From the NCBI GenBank assembly GCA_013180625.2, contig SNVD02008757.1, positions 124,001 to 188,000 on the forward strand: a stretch of 64,000 nucleotides of DNA, read 5' to 3'. Every line of letters starts with the position of its first letter. Position 1 is the stretch's first letter. The stretch is from Boswellia sacra. Its lineage: Eukaryota; Streptophyta; Magnoliopsida; Sapindales; Burseraceae. Position numbers and translations under genes: made by a program. Positions 60,635 to 64,000 of the stretch are shown here, piece by piece. Below the pieces are notes generated by a model. It saw only the letters and a list, made by a program, of their open reading frames with translations. It made no database searches and had not been told where the DNA came from.

Positions 60635-61848
60635 TTGGTTCTCTACCTTATCAGTCCAAGTAATATTTGGTCTACCGGATGAACAGAGTAATGTCTCCAA
60701 CGCCCAAACTTATGGGCCTTAACATGCTCTCAAGGTGCCTGACCATAAGATCCCCTCGATTTTCTTCTTCCTTGGTTGGGCGCATCGCCCGCCTTACTTG
60801 GTTGGTGGTTTACCTTGTAAATTCGAGCACTATCTAGCTAGTTGGTTTTTTTTTTTTTTTGTGGTTAAGTTATAAATGTGGTATAACAACTATTATTATT
60901 TTAAGACTCTTGATGTTAAGAATCTTCTTAATGAATGCAATATAATAAGAAAAAGAAACTATTTTAACTAATCTAATTGGCAGTAATAACTCCCTAGAAA
61001 TTAAAAAAAAGATGATGATCATGTTAAAAAATTATTCGATTTATCTTTTGAACTTTTTCTTCCAAAAATTGCTAACCACGAAATTTATTAGAAAAAAATT
61101 CATAAACACAAGGTAATAGTTGAACTTTAAAATTTCATGCAATTTTATAATTTGTAACACAAAAGAATATGAGATAATTGCAAAAAAAAAAAAAAGAGAG
61201 AGAGAGAGAGACAGAGAAATAAGCTATACATATAAGAGGAACTACAAATTTAATATAAAAGAAAAAGCATTAAAAAATTTAAAAGAAATTTAAAATTCAA
61301 GGGAAACACGTGCCTGAGGTTCTTATGTAGGTGTGCCACTAAATATTATCATTTATATTTATTAAACTAATATTTTCCTGCAGTACTTTCAAAATGTCAA
61401 AACAACATCAAATGCATGTGTAATTATACTCGACAAAGCATTATAATAAATATTGATATTTTTTTTAAAAAATAAAGCTTTTGGTATTATTATTATTCAA
61501 ATTGAATTCCTCTCTAGGCAATACCTTTTGCTAGATTATGATATAATAATAATAATAATACCATAACAATACTTTCAAGAAGAAATTTATTATGTATTTA
61601 ATACATTGAAAAGTATCATCCCATGTTTTTCTTGATGAATTGAACTGGACCCATTAAACGGCTGTGATTTTCCTCCTATCTGCTTTCCGAACAAAATGTA
61701 GATGTAATGTAAGCCGTTAGATTTGAGAGTATGATTTCCTTGTATGGTACGGTTACTTGATAGAGCTATATGTAGTGAGCGTCTAGGCGGGACTCAAACG
61801 TATCGTCAGGCAGAGGCAGAGCGGGGGAGGGAGAAGACAAAGAGGGAG
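60635..61848. other. Intergenic region and promoter side of the SUMO-like gene
   Basis: AT-rich with (GA)n near 61196-61210 and a (ATA)n run near 61546. The last 100 bases are purine-rich and likely the 5' UTR of the next gene. Confidence 0.4.
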
Positions 61849-62834
61849 ATGGTGAGGCTCCTCTCAATCAAACTGGAAATTTAAAATTTAAATTAATAAT
61901 TATTTGAAAACCTAGGGTTTTGCTTAATCGAAAGTAACTGTGAATCAATTTGATTTTCTCAGGAAAATTTAAACGAAGCTGAAGATCTGGAACCCTTGTT
62001 CGACTATACTCGTGTTCAGCCACTCAAAATCGTCTGCCTCGAGGGTGAAATTTCTATCTTTTTTTAGTTATTTATTTCATGAATTACTTAAATGTTTGGT
62101 TCGTGAGAAAGTGCTAGAATTCGATAAACAAATTGCAGCATGATTTTAAGTTTCTATTTTTCAAAGTTGAGATTTTTACTTGGCAGATGTTGAAACGTCA
62201 CCTGTTCCGGCTCAGAAACGAAGGAAGATCTACGATCAAGTTGTAAGAATTTCTAATGTGCATATTATGCGGCTGCTAATATGCTTTATTTGTTATAATA
62301 TGGTTAGAGTATGAAGTAGAGGTTTTAATTACTTCCCAGTAACGTAATATTGCCTTTTGGATAAATATGAAACGGTTGGTAATAAAATATTAATATAATG
62401 TTTAGGAGTTGATGTTACAAATTGCAAGTGTAATTTTTAGTGTTCCTGGAATATTGTTATTGTAGCACTACTGGGCTTTTGCATCTCCATGGTCTGGATA
62501 GTCGATGACTGTGTTAGAAATTGGAGTTTGTTTGATGAATGTGATGAATCTCATGTTTCATATTTTGTGGATTAGGTTGAAAAAAAGTTGGATGTCAAAG
62601 ATATAGAGGTGGTGAATTGTGAAGATGAGGAGGAGGAAGATTGGCTACCCCCGCCACCGAAAGTTTTAGTAGGGAACCAACTTGCTGAGGATTCGGCTAT
62701 AAAGAAATTGAGGTAAATATAAATGAGAGGTTCTGTTTTTGCGATTCACTCTTTAGCTGTTAGAGTAAACTACGATTTTCATTGTCTGACATGTGGTTGG
62801 AATATGTTGTATACAAGCATGATTCATAGATTTT

Positions 62835-62873
<39 letters not shown>

Positions 62874-63368
62874 AATGGAGAAATGATTGTATATGATTTT
62901 GAAATGTAAGATATATATTTTTAACTCATTTTGGTGTCTATTTCTGTTTCATAAGGATTTGTTGTGACATTGAACGAAAGAATTAGTTGAAATATCTGTA
63001 AAGATGGTTGACCCAGATGAACAAGAAAAAGAAAGAACCTATAAAACTGTAACATTCAATCAAACAAGTATCAGAACTGATGTTCCAGGATTCTTTTTTG
63101 TCCTCATTTACACTTCTTTGCCACCGTCTTCATTATTAGTGTACCCGAAATGTACAGGTTAATGAAGCAAGAATTGGTGTCAGTTGCCAAATCAGCTAAA
63201 GATGTGCTTCAAGCTGTGGAGGATTCTGTAAAACAAAATTTTGGTAGTTCATTTCAGGCTTCATTAGATGCTGCGGCTGAGCAATCATTAAAGCCTCCTT
63301 GTGAAAGGGCTAAAATAGTTATTTCTGTCCAGGACAAGGAAGGACTAAAGCAATTTCGTGTTTACATG
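61849..63368 (+). CDS. NFATC2IP/Rad60-SUMO-like protein, 5' part (gene continues past the window)
   Basis: Exons: 61849-61851, 61963-62044, 62187-62242, 62576-62712 and 63158-63368, with GT/AG junctions and continuous phase; 163 codons are covered. The start ATG is the last codon of the first exon (AGATG|GTGAGG), joined to ENLNEAEDLEPLFDYTRVQ. Other blocks are an acidic run (CEDEEEEDWLPPPPKVL) and CERAKIVISVQDKEGLKQFRVYM, which in this family starts the ubiquitin-like fold. The resemblance to an Arabidopsis Ubiquitin-like superfamily/NFATC2IP-like protein is from memory. Members have SUMO-like domains and are linked to genome maintenance in other organisms; the role in plants is unclear. The C-terminal ubiquitin-like domain must lie beyond 64000. 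A (TC)n repeat is in intron 4. Confidence 0.75.
62838..62871. repeat. (TC)n microsatellite in an intron
   Basis: About 17 CT units within the fourth intron of the SUMO-like gene. Confidence 0.9.
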
Positions 63369-64000
63369 GTATAAGATTTCTGCTAATGTTCAGATAAACA
63401 CGAAATAAGTTTTCTGCTAATGCTCGGACTTTTGTTCTGTATAATCTGTTTGTTTATCTCCAGATTTTTAGTTTATTAATTATTGTTTTGGTGGGAAGAT
63501 TTGGATGGAGATTTAGCTACCTGCTTCACACTTGTTTCTAAAATTTCCACTTGTTCACACAAGAAATTTGTAGCTGAAGTAGAATTACATCTTTAGGCAG
63601 TTAAAAAAAAACATTTCTTTTTAACTTTATTATAATGATTTCCCTATACCTTACATGTCAGATTGTTAATTGCATTAAGTTACTGTGCACATATTATGGA
63701 GTGGTAAGTTTTAGGAGTGGAATCTATCTAGGCCACTTGTTTTCTGTAAGTTTTGATATCATAGTTCCTGAGGTACAAGACAAGAAATAATAGCGTCATA
63801 TTTCTATGTAACTGCATATCAACGAGGTTATTCCAGTTGATGTCATTTAGAAGAATTTGCACATTGGGATATGCATGGTATAAGAATCATAAATGACTTA
63901 CCATTGTTTTCTTGCTACGAATAAACAAAATAGGCATTCCTCGAGGAGAATGCGGGACATCTTTCAAGAAAGCTTCACGCTGAAATGGAGATGAAGAGAT
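63369..64000 (+). other. Intron of the SUMO-like gene, possibly with a further exon near the edge
   Basis: A GTATAAG donor follows exon 5. An AG acceptor at 63932-63933 is followed by an open frame to the edge (AFLEENAGHLSRKLH...), but this does not match the next part of the ubiquitin-like domain as I remember it, so it is not called as an exon. Confidence 0.4.

Noticed and set aside
63934..64000. Possible sixth exon of the SUMO-like gene
   Set aside because: An AG acceptor and open frame exist, but the residues do not match the expected ubiquitin-like domain and the window ends before a donor can be checked.

Overview
The window is nuclear DNA from a dicot plant, probably a woody eudicot (the species cannot be fixed from sequence alone). 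The evidence is intron-split genes with GT/AG junctions, plant-specific families (a type-B response regulator and a BAT1/GABA permease), an AT-rich background and heavy transposon load. No rRNA, tRNA, CRISPR or bacterial feature is visible.

Host genes: (1) a lipid phosphate phosphatase (PAP2 family), seven coding exons, 1695-4169 (+); (2) a small intronless basic protein, 18672-19118 (+); (3) a two-exon relic of a BAT1-type amino-acid permease, 30057-30948 (+), 5.5 kb upstream of (4) a complete eight-exon BAT1/GABA permease, 36482-40443 (+); (5) a six-exon type-B response regulator of 499 residues with a degenerate receiver domain, 50719-55158 (-); (6) the 5' part of a gene resembling plant NFATC2IP/Rad60 SUMO-like proteins, from 61849 (+) past the right edge. 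I joined exons by splice sites and phase; coding phases close exactly for the four complete genes.

Transposons fill most of the rest. A degenerate 8.7-kb Ty1/copia element (6740-15444, minus) sits inside a MITE, which is itself next to another MITE. The whole nest interrupts one copy of a tandemly duplicated promoter-like segment; the second copy, just upstream of the small gene, keeps the empty site. A 6.9-kb non-autonomous LTR element of Ty3/gypsy type (21773-28718, plus) has a perfect 5-bp target duplication, a gag-like start, no pol, and several kb of GC-rich minisatellites in three separate arrays. A younger 5.2-kb copia element (44925-50120, minus) has near-identical LTRs and a perfect 5-bp duplication but a broken reading frame. 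A CACTA-like terminus at 41681 is followed by about 2.9 kb that looks like captured gene pieces. A hAT-type MITE with a perfect 8-bp duplication (59229-59708) and several foldback MITEs are scattered through the intergenic DNA.

The host genes show no obvious joint function; the neighbourhood is ordinary plant gene space expanded by repeats. The observations most worth following are the GC-rich minisatellite LTR element, the response regulator lacking its phospho-acceptor aspartate, and the duplicated promoter segment carrying the nested insertion.
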